64,000 nt of DNA from Candidatus Saccharibacteria bacterium UBA6664 (GTDB taxonomy: Bacteria > Patescibacteriota > Saccharimonadia > Saccharimonadales > Saccharimonadaceae): contig DKKO01000005.1 of the NCBI GenBank assembly GCA_002455275.1, forward strand, positions 1 through 64,000, given 5' to 3'. Both the position numbers and the translations under genes were made by a program. The notes under the pieces are model-generated. The model was not told the DNA's origin. It made no database searches and was given only the letters and a program-made list of their open reading frames with translations. Of the stretch, positions 1-8,497 are shown piece by piece (position 1 is the first letter of the stretch; each line of letters starts with the position of its first letter).

Positions 1-1182
1 GCACGGTTGGGGTCTGGAACAGCTGACAACACCACCTATTTACGAGGTGATGGGACGTGGGCGGTACCGGCAGGGGGTGGAAGTAGTGCCGCTTACGATA
101 TTCGGGGTCAATACACCATAATTGTGGCCGCCAACGACGAATCTGCTGCCGTAAAAGCCGCAGCCGACTACACCTGTGATGGTACGGCCGATGAGGTGCA
201 GATTAATGCAGCCTTAGCCGATGTTGGAGCTGAAACCCTCAATAAAGGTGGTAACGGTGGAGTAGTGATGCTGGTTGGTCGACGTTTCAATGTAGCTGGC
301 CCAATACTTGTACCTAGTCAAACTACCCTTGCTGGCGCATACGGCAAGCAAGGCACCTGGATTTATCAATCTGGTGGCTATGCTCCTGGCGCAAGTGGCG
401 GCTTAATCGAGTGTGCTACTGCTGATACGCAGTACATTGAGGTACGAGACTTAGGTTTGCATGGCAACAGCGCCTCTGTTTGTGGCGTGTACCTTTACAC
501 GGCGACCGGTCAAGAGTTCGACTCATTCCATATTGTAAAGAATTTATACATTTGGAACGTAGGCCAGCATGGACTTCGCGTAGAAAACGGTTCGGGTGGT
601 CGCTTGCGCGGCAATCATTTCTCTGAAATTCGCATTATCAACCCTGGCGTGTACGGTGTGTATACGCAAGGCCCAGATTCATTCTACGAGCGCATCGATG
701 TTGGTTCAGCCGGAAGTCATGGCTTTGCGTGCGCGCATAGCAATAACCGCTACGTTAACTGTAAGGCATGGTATTCAGACGGCTCAGGCTTTTACATTAC
801 GACTGGTCGAGACAATCAATTTACTGCTTGCGAATCGCAAGACAATGCGCAGCACGGCTTTTATATTGGTTCACCACGCAACACGCTTTCAAGTTGTTGC
901 GCTGACTCAAATTCGTACGATGGTTCACCATCTGGTTCGATGACCGGAAATAATTTATACGATGGCTTCTACGTCGCCGGAAGGGGTACAAACCTTCACG
1001 GTTCTGCGAGTGATAAAAACGAGAGTAGCCGTGGTGTTCGTCAACGTTATGGCGTGAACCTTGCTGGATCTCCGGTTGGAGTTATCGTGAATGTTTCTGC
1101 GACTGATAACCATGCTACCTCTGCACAGGGCGGTTCAGCTGGTGCAAGCTCATTCGTGAGCGTTGCCGAGAGTACGCTGTAG
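1..1182 (+). CDS. Phage-tail-like right-handed beta-helix protein (5' partial)
   Basis: The frame is open from base 1, so the true start lies left of the window and only the last 393 residues are visible. The first visible residues (GSGTADNTTYLRGDGTW) resemble the linker repeat common in phage tail fibres. The rest is rich in short Gly/Asn/Ser-containing strands of about 20-25 residues (for example FYERIDVGSAGSHGF), the pattern of a pectate-lyase/tailspike beta-helix. There is no C-terminal membrane anchor. The probable role is a surface or tail-like carbohydrate-binding fibre, possibly for contact with a host cell; this is inferred from fold type only. The next gene is convergent and begins 3 bases after the stop. 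Confidence 0.6.
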   Translation, partial: ARLGSGTADNTTYLRGDGTWAVPAGGGSSAAYDIRGQYTIIVAANDESAAVKAAADYTCDGTADEVQINAALADVGAETLNKGGNGGVVMLVGRRFNVAGPILVPSQTTLAGAYGKQGTWIYQSGGYAPGASGGLIECATADTQYIEVRDLGLHGNSASVCGVYLYTATGQEFDSFHIVKNLYIWNVGQHGLRVENGSGGRLRGNHFSEIRIINPGVYGVYTQGPDSFYERIDVGSAGSHGFACAHSNNRYVNCKAWYSDGSGFYITTGRDNQFTACESQDNAQHGFYIGSPRNTLSSCCADSNSYDGSPSGSMTGNNLYDGFYVAGRGTNLHGSASDKNESSRGVRQRYGVNLAGSPVGVIVNVSATDNHATSAQGGSAGASSFVSVAESTL

Positions 1183-1185
1183 TAG

Positions 1186-1740
1186 TTATTGTTTAATTTC
1201 CCAGATTTCTTCAAGCCAGCGATAGCCTTCGTTGGCCGCATTTGCGTCGTCCATGCCCATACCAACCAGCCACTGCTTATCAAAGGTAAAGCCTGAGTAG
1301 CTAGCTTCTATCGGGTAATGACGCTCCACTGTTTTAGTAGCAAGCACCGCAAGCTCAACCGATGCAGCACCACGAGAGTTCAGGTGATTAAACACAAAAT
1401 TAGCGGTCACGCCTTTGTCTAATACGTCGTCGAGCACAATCACCGCACGGCTATTTACTTCAGTCGTTGGAGCAAGATCAGTAACAATGTGGGGTTCACT
1501 GGCAGTTTGGCCGCTGCCATAGGTGCTTACCATCATATAGTCGAGCTCTGGGTGACTTTCAGGTGCCTGGCGGACGATTTCTAGCATGAGTTTACTAGCA
1601 AACGGCGCTGCCCCACGAAGTAATGCCACGAATAAAGGCAAAGTAGGGTAGGTTTCTAAAATGTTGGTGGCGATCTGACTTATAGAAGCATCAACTTGCT
1701 CGGCCGTCGCTAGCTGTTTGTATTGTTCAGGTATATTCAT
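1186..1740 (-). CDS. hpt: Hypoxanthine (guanine) phosphoribosyltransferase
   Basis: This 184-residue type I phosphoribosyltransferase should condense hypoxanthine or guanine with PRPP to give IMP or GMP in the cytoplasm. The PRPP loop is visible at residues 99-113 (AVIVLDDVLDKGVTA), with the two acidic residues and following KGVTA typical of the family, and LRGAAPFA near residue 41 matches the first PRPP-contact loop. Length is normal for Hpt. The next gene upstream on the same strand is a purine permease, so the two would form an uptake-and-trapping pair. The start has a -10 box six bases upstream and no Shine-Dalgarno sequence. Assignment as Hpt rather than another purine PRTase is by overall resemblance. 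Confidence 0.85.
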   Translation of the reverse strand: MNIPEQYKQLATAEQVDASISQIATNILETYPTLPLFVALLRGAAPFASKLMLEIVRQAPESHPELDYMMVSTYGSGQTASEPHIVTDLAPTTEVNSRAVIVLDDVLDKGVTANFVFNHLNSRGAASVELAVLATKTVERHYPIEASYSGFTFDKQWLVGMGMDDANAANEGYRWLEEIWEIKQ

Positions 1741-1746
1741 AATTTC

Positions 1747-1752
1747 ACTGTA
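1747..1752 (-). promoter_or_regulatory. -10 box for hpt (leaderless type)
   Basis: On the minus strand TGC precedes TACAGT (extended -10), followed by six bases and then the hpt ATG. The predicted transcription start coincides with the start codon. Confidence 0.55.
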
Positions 1753-1765
1753 GCATATATTCGAA

Positions 1766-1820
1766 GGGGTGCCTCACCCGGGCCGCGCACATGGCTTGCG
1801 CGCAGCCCGGGGAGACACCC
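1766..1820 (-). terminator. GC-rich hairpin downstream of the purine permease
   Basis: A long imperfect palindrome: GGGTG..CTC..CCGGGC on one side pairs with GCCCGGG..GAG..CACCC on the other. It lies about 45 bases past the permease stop codon. It shares the GC-rich composition of the permease and not that of hpt. A second smaller stem (GGACAGA/TCTGTCC, about 1824-1849) precedes it. There is no strong T-run, so it may act as an mRNA 3' stabiliser. Confidence 0.5.
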
Positions 1821-1865
1821 GGTTGGACAGAACTTGTGGCGTCTGTCCGGGAGCCAGGACCCTTC

Positions 1866-3341
1866 TCAGCTGACGCCGAGGATGGCCTTGATGGGGTCGG
1901 TGAAGAAGTAGACCACGAAGAGCCCCGCCACCAGCCACAGCAGCGGGTGGACGTCGCGGCTTCGGCCACGCACGAGCATGATGAGCACGTAGGCCACGAA
2001 GCCGGCACCGATCCCGTTGGTGATGGAGTAGGTGAACGGCATCAGGACGATGGTGAGGAACGCCGGGATGGCGATCTCGGCGTCCTTCCAGTCGATGTCC
2101 GTCACCTGCTGCATCATCAGGAAGCCGACCAGCACGAGCGCCGGTACAGCAGCCTCGCTCGGGATGATGTTCACCACGGGGGTGAAGAACATCGCGAGCA
2201 GGAACAGCAGGCCGGTGACCACGCTCGCGAGACCAGTGCGGGCACCCTCGCCGACACCCGATGCCGACTCGATGTAGCTGGTGTTGCTGGACACGCCAGC
2301 CGCACCACCGGCCGCCGCCGCCATCGAGTCCACCACCAGGATGGCCTTCGTGTTCGGCGGCGTTCCGTTCTTGTCCAGCAGGCCTGCCTCGGCGCCGATG
2401 GCCGTCATGGTGCCCATGGTGTCGAAGAAGTCGGCCAGCAGCAGCGTGAAGACGAGCAGGAGCGCCGTCGTCACACCGAGGCTGCTGAAGCTGCCGAGCA
2501 GGTTGAACTCACCGAGCGTGCCGAAGTTGGGCAGGTCGACGACCGACGAAGGCAGCGCCGGGGTGTTGAGCCCCCAGCCCTTCGGGTTGAACGACTCGCC
2601 GAACATCGGGCCGACGTGCGCGAACCGCTCGACCAGGATGGCCACGACCGTGGTCACCGCGATCGAGATGAGGATCGCACCGCGCACCTTGCGCACCCAG
2701 AGCGTCACCATGAGCACCAGGCCAAAGGCGAACACCAGCGCCGGCCAGCCGGTCAGCGAACCAGCGGGGCCCAGCTGCACCGGAACCGTCGTACCAGCCG
2801 CGTCGGGGATGCGTCGAACCCATCCGGAGTCGACGAAGCCGATCAGCGCGATGAACAGGCCGATGCCCACCGAGATGGCCACCTTCAGGCCCACCGGCAC
2901 GGCGTGGAACACCGCCTGGCGGAAGCCCGTCAGCACCAGGAGCAGGATGATCAGCCCCTCGATGACCACCAGACCCATGGCGTCCGCCCAGGTCGCCTTG
3001 GTGGCGATGCTGAACGCCACGAAGGCGTTGAGGCCGAGGCCGGTGGCCAGAGCGAGCGGGTACTTGGCGAACAGACCCATGGCGATGGTCATCACACCAG
3101 CCACCAGGGCGGTGCCGGCGGCGATTGCCGGTAGGTCAGGTACGTCCTTGCCGCCCAGGAACTTCCCGGCGCCGTCCTGGACGAAGCCGAGGATGATCGG
3201 GTTCAGCGCCAGGATGTAGCCCATGGTCATGAAGGTGACCACGCCGCCACGGATCTCTTGCCAGACGGTCGATCCCCGCTCGGAGATGTGGAAGAAGCTG
3301 TCGAGTGCTGATCGACGCCTCGTGTAGGTTCCCGCACTCAT
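1866..3341 (-). CDS. NCS2 / AzgA-type purine permease, GC-rich, probably acquired
   Basis: A 491-residue polytopic membrane protein, likely importing adenine, guanine or hypoxanthine by proton symport. Family motifs are clear: an N-terminal EIRGGVVTFMTMGYILALNP segment, LLADFFDTMGTMTAIGAEAG mid-protein, and SSNTSYIESASGVGEGARTG, which is characteristic of AzgA-like permeases. The start at 3341 was chosen over one 17 codons upstream because GAAAGGGG lies just before it and homologues begin near FFHISERGS. Codon use is extremely GC-rich compared with hpt and pnp on either side, suggesting horizontal acquisition, plausibly from an actinobacterium. It has its own promoter and 3' hairpin. With hpt it would supply purines to an organism likely unable to make them. 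Confidence 0.9.
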   Translation of the reverse strand: MSAGTYTRRRSALDSFFHISERGSTVWQEIRGGVVTFMTMGYILALNPIILGFVQDGAGKFLGGKDVPDLPAIAAGTALVAGVMTIAMGLFAKYPLALATGLGLNAFVAFSIATKATWADAMGLVVIEGLIILLLVLTGFRQAVFHAVPVGLKVAISVGIGLFIALIGFVDSGWVRRIPDAAGTTVPVQLGPAGSLTGWPALVFAFGLVLMVTLWVRKVRGAILISIAVTTVVAILVERFAHVGPMFGESFNPKGWGLNTPALPSSVVDLPNFGTLGEFNLLGSFSSLGVTTALLLVFTLLLADFFDTMGTMTAIGAEAGLLDKNGTPPNTKAILVVDSMAAAAGGAAGVSSNTSYIESASGVGEGARTGLASVVTGLLFLLAMFFTPVVNIIPSEAAVPALVLVGFLMMQQVTDIDWKDAEIAIPAFLTIVLMPFTYSITNGIGAGFVAYVLIMLVRGRSRDVHPLLWLVAGLFVVYFFTDPIKAILGVS

Positions 3342-3400
3342 GCGGTCACCCCTTTCTTTGTAAAAGAGCGCCCATCCTTGTAGAGCGCCCACCTACGAAG

Positions 3401-3429
3401 AGTGTAGCACAGCGTTTCGTTACTAGAAA
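3401..3429 (-). promoter_or_regulatory. Promoter of the purine permease
   Basis: Minus-strand TGC-TACACT (extended -10, 3401-3406) with a weak TTTCTA -35 at 3424-3429 and a 17-base spacer. The leader of about 55 bases contains TGGGCGCTCT twice as a direct repeat (within 3362-3392). The promoter is native-like and AT-rich although the gene is GC-rich. Confidence 0.5.
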
Positions 3430-3446
3430 ATAAGATACAAAACGAG

Positions 3447-3452
3447 TATAAT
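3447..3452 (+). promoter_or_regulatory. -10 box of pnp
   Basis: TATAAT about 97 bases before the pnp start. No good -35 is seen. It is divergent from the permease promoter, with which its upstream region overlaps. Confidence 0.5.
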
Positions 3453-3467
3453 ATTGTTGTACAACCT

Positions 3468-3525
3468 CGCGGAAGGTGATAGATACGAGTTCTTCAACTA
3501 GAATTCATACCTGTTACTCTCCGCG
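3468..3525 (+). promoter_or_regulatory. pnp leader hairpin
   Basis: CGCGGA (3468-3473) can pair with TCCGCG (3520-3525) in the pnp 5' leader, enclosing about 46 bases and ending shortly before the AAAGGAG ribosome site. In enterobacteria pnp autoregulates through a leader stem processed by RNase III; a similar role here is inference. Confidence 0.4.
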
Positions 3526-3549
3526 TTACAACGAAAGGAGACTCATATA

Positions 3550-5661
3550 ATGAGTATTATCAACCCGAACGGTAAGGATATTTTTAGTGTATCTACCGAT
3601 TTTTGTGGGCAACCATTAACCCTAGAGGTAAACCGTGTTGGATTCCGCACCACTGCAACGGTATTAGTAAAGTATGGCGACACCGTGGTGCTCGGTACCA
3701 CGCAAATTGGTAGCCGCCCAATCCAGCTGGATTATTTCCCATTGTCTGTCGACTATGAAGAAAAAATGTATGCAGCTGGCAAAATTAGCGGCAGCCGATT
3801 CATCAAGCGTGAAGGTCGCCCAAGTGACGAAGCCATTTTGATTGGCCGTATTATTGACCGCCCAATTCGGCCATTATTTCCAAAAGGCTACCGCCAAGAA
3901 GTGCAGGTGGTTTCAAGCGTACTTTCAATGGACCCAGAATTCCGCCCAGACATGATTGCCATGATTGCCGCCAGTAGCGCACTAAGCCTTAGTGGCGCAC
4001 CATTTGACGGCCCAGTAGCCGGCTTGCGAGTTGGCCGCGTAAATGGTGAGTTCAAAGCATTCCTAACCGCTGAAGAGCGCGAACAAAGTGACCTTGACTT
4101 AGTGGTTGCGGGTATTGAACGGGGCATCACTATGGTAGAAGCCGGTGCCAATGAAGTAGACGAAGAAGTAATTATTGAAGCGATGGCCTGGGCTCACAAA
4201 GCTATGCAGCCAGCGATTGCTTTGCAAAAGGAACTCGTAGAAAAAGTAGCTCCTGTAGCGCAAGAATACGAGCTAGTGCTACCAAACGAAGCTATTCAAA
4301 AAGAAGTCGACGAATGGGTGAAGGGCAAGCTTGGCGATAAACTACGCAAGGCTTACCCAGAGCGCAACGAAATGATTAACGAACTTCGCTGGGCCTTCCA
4401 CGAGCAAATGGCTGAAAAAGTCGGCGAAGAATACGCCGAGCAGCGCGATGAGTACGACGAAGCCTTTACAATGGCACTACACAAAGATGTGCGCCGCGGC
4501 ATTGTTGAAGACGGTTTGCGTCCAGACGGTCGTAAGCTTGATGAAATTCGTCCGCTATCGAGCGAAGTTGGCTTGCTACCACGCGCTCACGGCTCAAGCT
4601 TGTTCACCCGCGGGGTAACCCAGGGTATGAACATTGTTACGCTTGCACCACTGAGCTACTCACAGATTGTTGACACTATGGAAGTAAGCGACGGTGAGCG
4701 CCGCTACATGCACCACTACAACGCACCTGGCTACACCGTTGGTGAAGTGCGACGTTTGGGTAGCCCGGGTCGACGCGAAATTGGCCATGGCTACTTAGCC
4801 GAACGGGCGCTAATTCCAGTGCTGCCAACTGAAGAAGAATTCCCGTACGCAATTCGTTCTGTCACTGAAATTATGAGCCAAAACGGTTCAACCAGCATGG
4901 CAGCAACTTGTAGTAGCTGTTTGGCGCTGATGGACGCTGGCGTGCCTTTGACGCGCCCAGTCAGCGGTATTGCTATGGGCCTCATGATGGACGGCGACAA
5001 ACCACTGGTGCTCAGCGACATCGCTGACGCTGAAGACTTCGCGGGCGACATGGACTTTAAAGTAACTGGTACTGAAAAGGGTATTACGGCTGTACAAATG
5101 GATATGAAACTTCATGGACTATCTGTAGATGTGTTGGCTGAAGCAATTCGCCAAAGTACACCTGGCCGAGCACACATTTTGCAGCACATGGTAAGCGTAC
5201 TGGCTGCGCCACGAGCAGAGCTAAGCCCATACGCTCCACGTATTGAAAAGATCAAGATTAACCCAGAAAAGATAGGTGCCGTGATTGGTAAAGGTGGCGA
5301 AACCATCAACAAGATTACCTCCGAAACTGGTGCCGAAATCGACATTAAAGACGATGGGTTAATTACCGTTGCCAGCGCCAACGCTGAAAGCATTCAGAAA
5401 GCACTAGATTGGATTAAGAGCCTTACTGAAGAACCAGAGGTAGGCAAAATCTACGAAGGTACTGTAGTGAGCATTAAAGACTTCGGCGCATTCGTAAATA
5501 TCTTCCCAGGTACCGACGGTATGGTGCACATTTCGAAGCTTTCCGACCAACGAGTCGAAAAGGTAACCGATGTACTAAAAGAAGGCCAGAAAGTACGCGT
5601 GAAACTGATGGAAATCGACGACCGCGGTCGTTTGAGCCTCAGCATCAAAGACGCCAAGTAG
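3550..5661 (+). CDS. pnp: Polyribonucleotide nucleotidyltransferase (PNPase)
   Basis: A 703-residue phosphorolytic 3'-5' exoribonuclease, normal length for PNPase. Two RNase PH domains are separated by a helical domain; the second core carries TRGVTQGMN and the FMDGGVP-like segment LMDAGVP. A KH domain (IGKGGETI near residue 577) and an S1 domain ([19 protein letters not shown] from about 631) follow. The start is fixed by AAAGGAG ten bases upstream. rpsO, a frequent neighbour in other bacteria, is absent here. The gene ends two bases before the convergent folP stop, with no clear terminator between them. Together with RNase J at 9521 it implies a Gram-positive-like RNA decay machinery. Confidence 0.97.
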   Translation: MSIINPNGKDIFSVSTDFCGQPLTLEVNRVGFRTTATVLVKYGDTVVLGTTQIGSRPIQLDYFPLSVDYEEKMYAAGKISGSRFIKREGRPSDEAILIGRIIDRPIRPLFPKGYRQEVQVVSSVLSMDPEFRPDMIAMIAASSALSLSGAPFDGPVAGLRVGRVNGEFKAFLTAEEREQSDLDLVVAGIERGITMVEAGANEVDEEVIIEAMAWAHKAMQPAIALQKELVEKVAPVAQEYELVLPNEAIQKEVDEWVKGKLGDKLRKAYPERNEMINELRWAFHEQMAEKVGEEYAEQRDEYDEAFTMALHKDVRRGIVEDGLRPDGRKLDEIRPLSSEVGLLPRAHGSSLFTRGVTQGMNIVTLAPLSYSQIVDTMEVSDGERRYMHHYNAPGYTVGEVRRLGSPGRREIGHGYLAERALIPVLPTEEEFPYAIRSVTEIMSQNGSTSMAATCSSCLALMDAGVPLTRPVSGIAMGLMMDGDKPLVLSDIADAEDFAGDMDFKVTGTEKGITAVQMDMKLHGLSVDVLAEAIRQSTPGRAHILQHMVSVLAAPRAELSPYAPRIEKIKINPEKIGAVIGKGGETINKITSETGAEIDIKDDGLITVASANAESIQKALDWIKSLTEEPEVGKIYEGTVVSIKDFGAFVNIFPGTDGMVHISKLSDQRVEKVTDVLKEGQKVRVKLMEIDDRGRLSLSIKDAK

Positions 5662-5663
5662 TT

Positions 5664-6416
5664 CTACAGCCACGGTATTTCGTGTACGCGCAGGTAAGCA
5701 GCACCGCTTGCCTGCGCTTTTTTTGCAAGCTCTGTATTAATTGCTTGGCTAAACCTATCTTTGTGTAGGTATTGCTCGATAAAGCGCTTTCTTGAATAGC
5801 CAATAAGCACCGGAATACCAGGCACTTGTTTCGCAAATTCAATCAGCTCGGCATTGAGTCGCATTGTTTTACCAAAGCCAATGCCTGGGTCTAAAATAAT
5901 TTGTTCTGACGAAGCACCAAGTTGCAACAGATCATCTCGACGCTCTAGCAGCTCGTGCTTTACTTGCTTAATATCATCGACTGGTTGTGCTAGCTTGTGT
6001 GCTGCCTGGATATCTCCGTTTACTGAGAAGGGAAGATGGCTAAGGAACACGCGAAGCCCAGATGATGCCATGAGACGACGCATGGCGGGATTATGTGAGG
6101 CGGTAACGTCATTGATAATCAGATTTGGAATTAACTGTACTGCACGCTCGATAATTTCAGGGTAAAACGTATCGATTGATATTTCAAAACTTTGGCTAGC
6201 GAGAAGGTTTAGTACAGGCTCTAGCCGCTCCCATTCTTGCTCAATTGTTAATAACTCAGCGTTTGGCCGGGTAGACTGCGCACCAACATCAATAATATGC
6301 GCGCCCTTCATGGCGAGCTCTTTCGCATGAATCAGCGCTACTTCGGGCGTGGTGAACAAGCCGCCGTCGCTAAAACTATCGGGTGTTATATTAAGAATTC
6401 CTACCAACTGGACCAC
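5664..6416 (-). CDS. folP: Dihydropteroate synthase
   Basis: This 250-residue TIM-barrel enzyme should join 7,8-dihydropterin pyrophosphate to p-aminobenzoate in folate synthesis. Diagnostic motifs are GILNITPDSFSDGG at residues 6-19, DVGAQSTRP, and DPGIGFGK before the C-terminal third; the barrel closes with IGYSRKRF. It is slightly shorter than usual. Translation appears to begin at GTG (6416), six bases after a -10 box. No other folate gene is nearby, which is notable for an organism with expected reduced biosynthesis. It ends two bases from the convergent pnp. Confidence 0.92.
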   Translation of the reverse strand: MVQLVGILNITPDSFSDGGLFTTPEVALIHAKELAMKGAHIIDVGAQSTRPNAELLTIEQEWERLEPVLNLLASQSFEISIDTFYPEIIERAVQLIPNLIINDVTASHNPAMRRLMASSGLRVFLSHLPFSVNGDIQAAHKLAQPVDDIKQVKHELLERRDDLLQLGASSEQIILDPGIGFGKTMRLNAELIEFAKQVPGIPVLIGYSRKRFIEQYLHKDRFSQAINTELAKKAQASGAAYLRVHEIPWL

Positions 6417-6422
6417 AGAGTC

Positions 6423-6430
6423 AGTATACT
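6423..6430. promoter_or_regulatory. Shared palindromic -10 for divergent folP and udg
   Basis: The 8-base palindrome AGTATACT contains TATACT on both strands. On the plus strand it is followed by six bases and the ATG at 6437; on the minus strand by six bases and the GTG at 6416. The whole intergenic space is 20 bases, so both transcripts would be leaderless and any -35 elements lie inside the opposite gene. Confidence 0.55.
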
Positions 6431-6436
6431 AAATGC

Positions 6437-7009
6437 ATGAACAAGCAGCTGCAGCTGGACGAACTAAAAGCGAAAATACTATCGGCAAATATTTGCCCCG
6501 AGTTGGCAGCTCAGGCAACACAGCTTGTACTGGGTGATGGTAATCCAAATGCCGATATTGTATTTATTGGTGAAGCGCCCGGCAAGAATGAGGATGAACA
6601 AGGCTTGCCGTTTGTTGGGGCGGCAGGGAAGTTTTTGAATGAGATGTTAGCTGCGGCAAATTTGAACCGAAGCGATGTGTACATTACTAATATCGTAAAG
6701 TATCGTCCGCCGAATAATCGTGACCCCCTGCCAGAAGAGAAGAAAGCCTTTTGGCCGTATTTGCTGAAACAACTGCAAATTATTCAGCCAAAAGTCGTCA
6801 TTACATTGGGCAGACACAGCATGGAGTATTTTTTGCCAGATATGCGTATTAGCATGATTCATGGTCAGCCAAAACGAATTCAATTTGGTGACGATAAACT
6901 GGTAATTATTCCGCTGTATCATCCGGCTGCTGCACTGTACAACGGCGGTATGCGCTCGACTCTGATGGAAGATTTTTTGAATGTTCCAGAAATACTGAAA
7001 AAACTATGA
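6437..7009 (+). CDS. Uracil-DNA glycosylase, family-4-like, Fe-S cysteines mostly lost
   Basis: A 190-residue member of the UDG family 4 (UDGa) group, expected to excise uracil from DNA. Motif 1 is GEAPGKNEDEQGLPFVG (residues 47-63) and motif 2 is LYHPAAALYNGG near residue 158. Classical UDGa enzymes bind a [4Fe-4S] cluster through four cysteines; here only Cys20 remains. The segment normally NIVKC reads NIVKY, and the later cysteine position reads KKAFWPYLLKQ. It is therefore probably cluster-free or a diverged relative. The stop overlaps the next start by four bases (ATGA), so the two genes are translationally coupled. Confidence 0.82.
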   Translation: MNKQLQLDELKAKILSANICPELAAQATQLVLGDGNPNADIVFIGEAPGKNEDEQGLPFVGAAGKFLNEMLAAANLNRSDVYITNIVKYRPPNNRDPLPEEKKAFWPYLLKQLQIIQPKVVITLGRHSMEYFLPDMRISMIHGQPKRIQFGDDKLVIIPLYHPAAALYNGGMRSTLMEDFLNVPEILKKL

Positions 7010-8469
7010 ACGCAAAACTTAGGGGCATTCTACATAAACTCCAGCGAGCACTATCGAGCAAACGATTCTTCGACGTCATAATCGCTTTCACCATACTCCA
7101 AGCACTTTGGTACGCCAGTAGCTTTTCGCCATGGGTGAATGACGAGTCAAAACATTTCCGCACAACAGAATTATTCACGCAGCAAATCACACCGTTTTTT
7201 GATAGCCAGCCAGAATCATGGGACAAGGCAGGGCAGGTGGCTCGCAGCGGATCGTATTTGTTTTACTATTTAATGAGTTGGCCACTGCGTGGACTACAGA
7301 CTGTAACGAGTGATCCAAGTATGCAACTTTTCGGCTTACGACTTTTGATGATAGTATTTTTCGTAATTGGGTTAGTATACTACCGAAAAGTGTTGCTTCG
7401 CCTAAATGATGTGCCTTCAGCGCTAGTACATGTCGTTTTACTGGCATTTGTGCTCACACCTGCGGCTGGGCTACTCGCTGGCATGTACAACTACGATAAT
7501 CTTGCCTTCGCACTGTTTGGCTTTTTGCTGCTAAAAAGTGTGAATATGCTGTATGAAACACGTGTTCGCGCAGACGACGTAGCCATAATACTGATAACCG
7601 TAGTAGTGTTGGTGCTCGTAAAATGGTCCGCATTAGCATTAGTTGCGCCGCTTGTTGTATTACTCGCATACAACCTGTGGCGACAGCATGGCAAAAAGTA
7701 CATTTCTCGTGCTATGAGCTCATTTAAAGCATTACGCCGGCCACTTCAAATTGCTTTATTGGTTGGGCTACTTATAGCGGCGATATTGTGTATTGAACGA
7801 CCAATCCAAAACATGATTGTATATGGCAAACCAAACCCAAGTTGCGACGTGGTGCTAAGCCACGAACGCTGCATGAAGTTTGCAGATTATGCTAATTACC
7901 AGCGCACGTTGGCTGCAAAAGAAGCTTCGTTTGAGCCGCTGAGTTTGCCAGCATACATTGTTCGTTTCTGGGTACCAAAAATGGCCGATACGTCTACGAA
8001 TTTGATAGAACGAGGCAGTTCGTCCCGCCTTGATATAGTTGCCGCATTGTATCTACTTGGAGCGGTTTCATCAATGGCAATATTAGCGGTAGGTTGGCGA
8101 CGAATCTGGCAGCACGAAGGTCTTAGATTTTTGCTTGGTATATCAATCGTGTACGTCGCTCTTCTTATCGTGAAAGAGTATGGTGTGTACACCGAGTATG
8201 GAATACCAGGTGCCATTCGTGCTCGCTATTTAGTGCCGATATTGCCCATTTATTTTACAGCGGTACTCTACGTTCTATGGCCGTTGATTATTCGCTATAA
8301 AGCTCTTTCCGCTACAATTGGACTAATTGGACTACTGTTGCTGGCTCAAGGGGGGAGCATCGTCACTCACTTGTTTACCGCACCAGCCTCGGTGTATTCG
8401 TCTCAGGCTAGCCGCAACGTTAATCAACGGCTAAAAAGCCTACTCGACCCACTAATTTATGACGAATAA
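7006..8469 (+). CDS. Polytopic membrane protein, GT-C / DUF2142-like
   Basis: A 487-residue protein with about ten hydrophobic segments starting near residue 22. The first extracytoplasmic loop carries WVNDESKHF, an acidic DE pair in the position where GT-C glycosyltransferases (GT39/GT83, DUF2142) hold catalytic acids. A YNYDNLAFAL segment after the fourth hydrophobic stretch also fits that group. It probably transfers a lipid-linked sugar to a surface polymer; the substrate cannot be told. The start overlaps the upstream glycosylase gene (ATGA), indicating an operon despite unrelated functions. No conserved partner transferase is adjacent. Confidence 0.6.
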   Translation: MNAKLRGILHKLQRALSSKRFFDVIIAFTILQALWYASSFSPWVNDESKHFRTTELFTQQITPFFDSQPESWDKAGQVARSGSYLFYYLMSWPLRGLQTVTSDPSMQLFGLRLLMIVFFVIGLVYYRKVLLRLNDVPSALVHVVLLAFVLTPAAGLLAGMYNYDNLAFALFGFLLLKSVNMLYETRVRADDVAIILITVVVLVLVKWSALALVAPLVVLLAYNLWRQHGKKYISRAMSSFKALRRPLQIALLVGLLIAAILCIERPIQNMIVYGKPNPSCDVVLSHERCMKFADYANYQRTLAAKEASFEPLSLPAYIVRFWVPKMADTSTNLIERGSSSRLDIVAALYLLGAVSSMAILAVGWRRIWQHEGLRFLLGISIVYVALLIVKEYGVYTEYGIPGAIRARYLVPILPIYFTAVLYVLWPLIIRYKALSATIGLIGLLLLAQGGSIVTHLFTAPASVYSSQASRNVNQRLKSLLDPLIYDE

Positions 8470-8484
8470 GCCGGCGTAAGCATA

Positions 8485-8490
8485 TATACT
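8485..8490 (+). promoter_or_regulatory. -10 box for the APH-like gene (leaderless type)
   Basis: TATACT followed by seven bases and the ATG at 8498; no Shine-Dalgarno sequence. Confidence 0.5.
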
Positions 8491-8497
8491 AGGTGTA

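Noticed and set aside
1047..1283. Minus-strand frame overlapping the ends of the beta-helix gene and hpt
   Set aside because: Overlaps two well-supported genes and has no initiation signals.
1791..3219. Long plus-strand frames (up to 447 codons) across the permease
   Set aside because: Antisense shadows of the GC-rich permease; composition is His/Arg/Asp-rich and protein-like motifs are absent, while the minus strand gives a clear NCS2 permease.
3342..3400. Purine riboswitch in the permease leader
   Set aside because: The leader is only about 55 bases, contains a direct repeat rather than the three-way junction, and none of the conserved purine-aptamer loop sequences is present.
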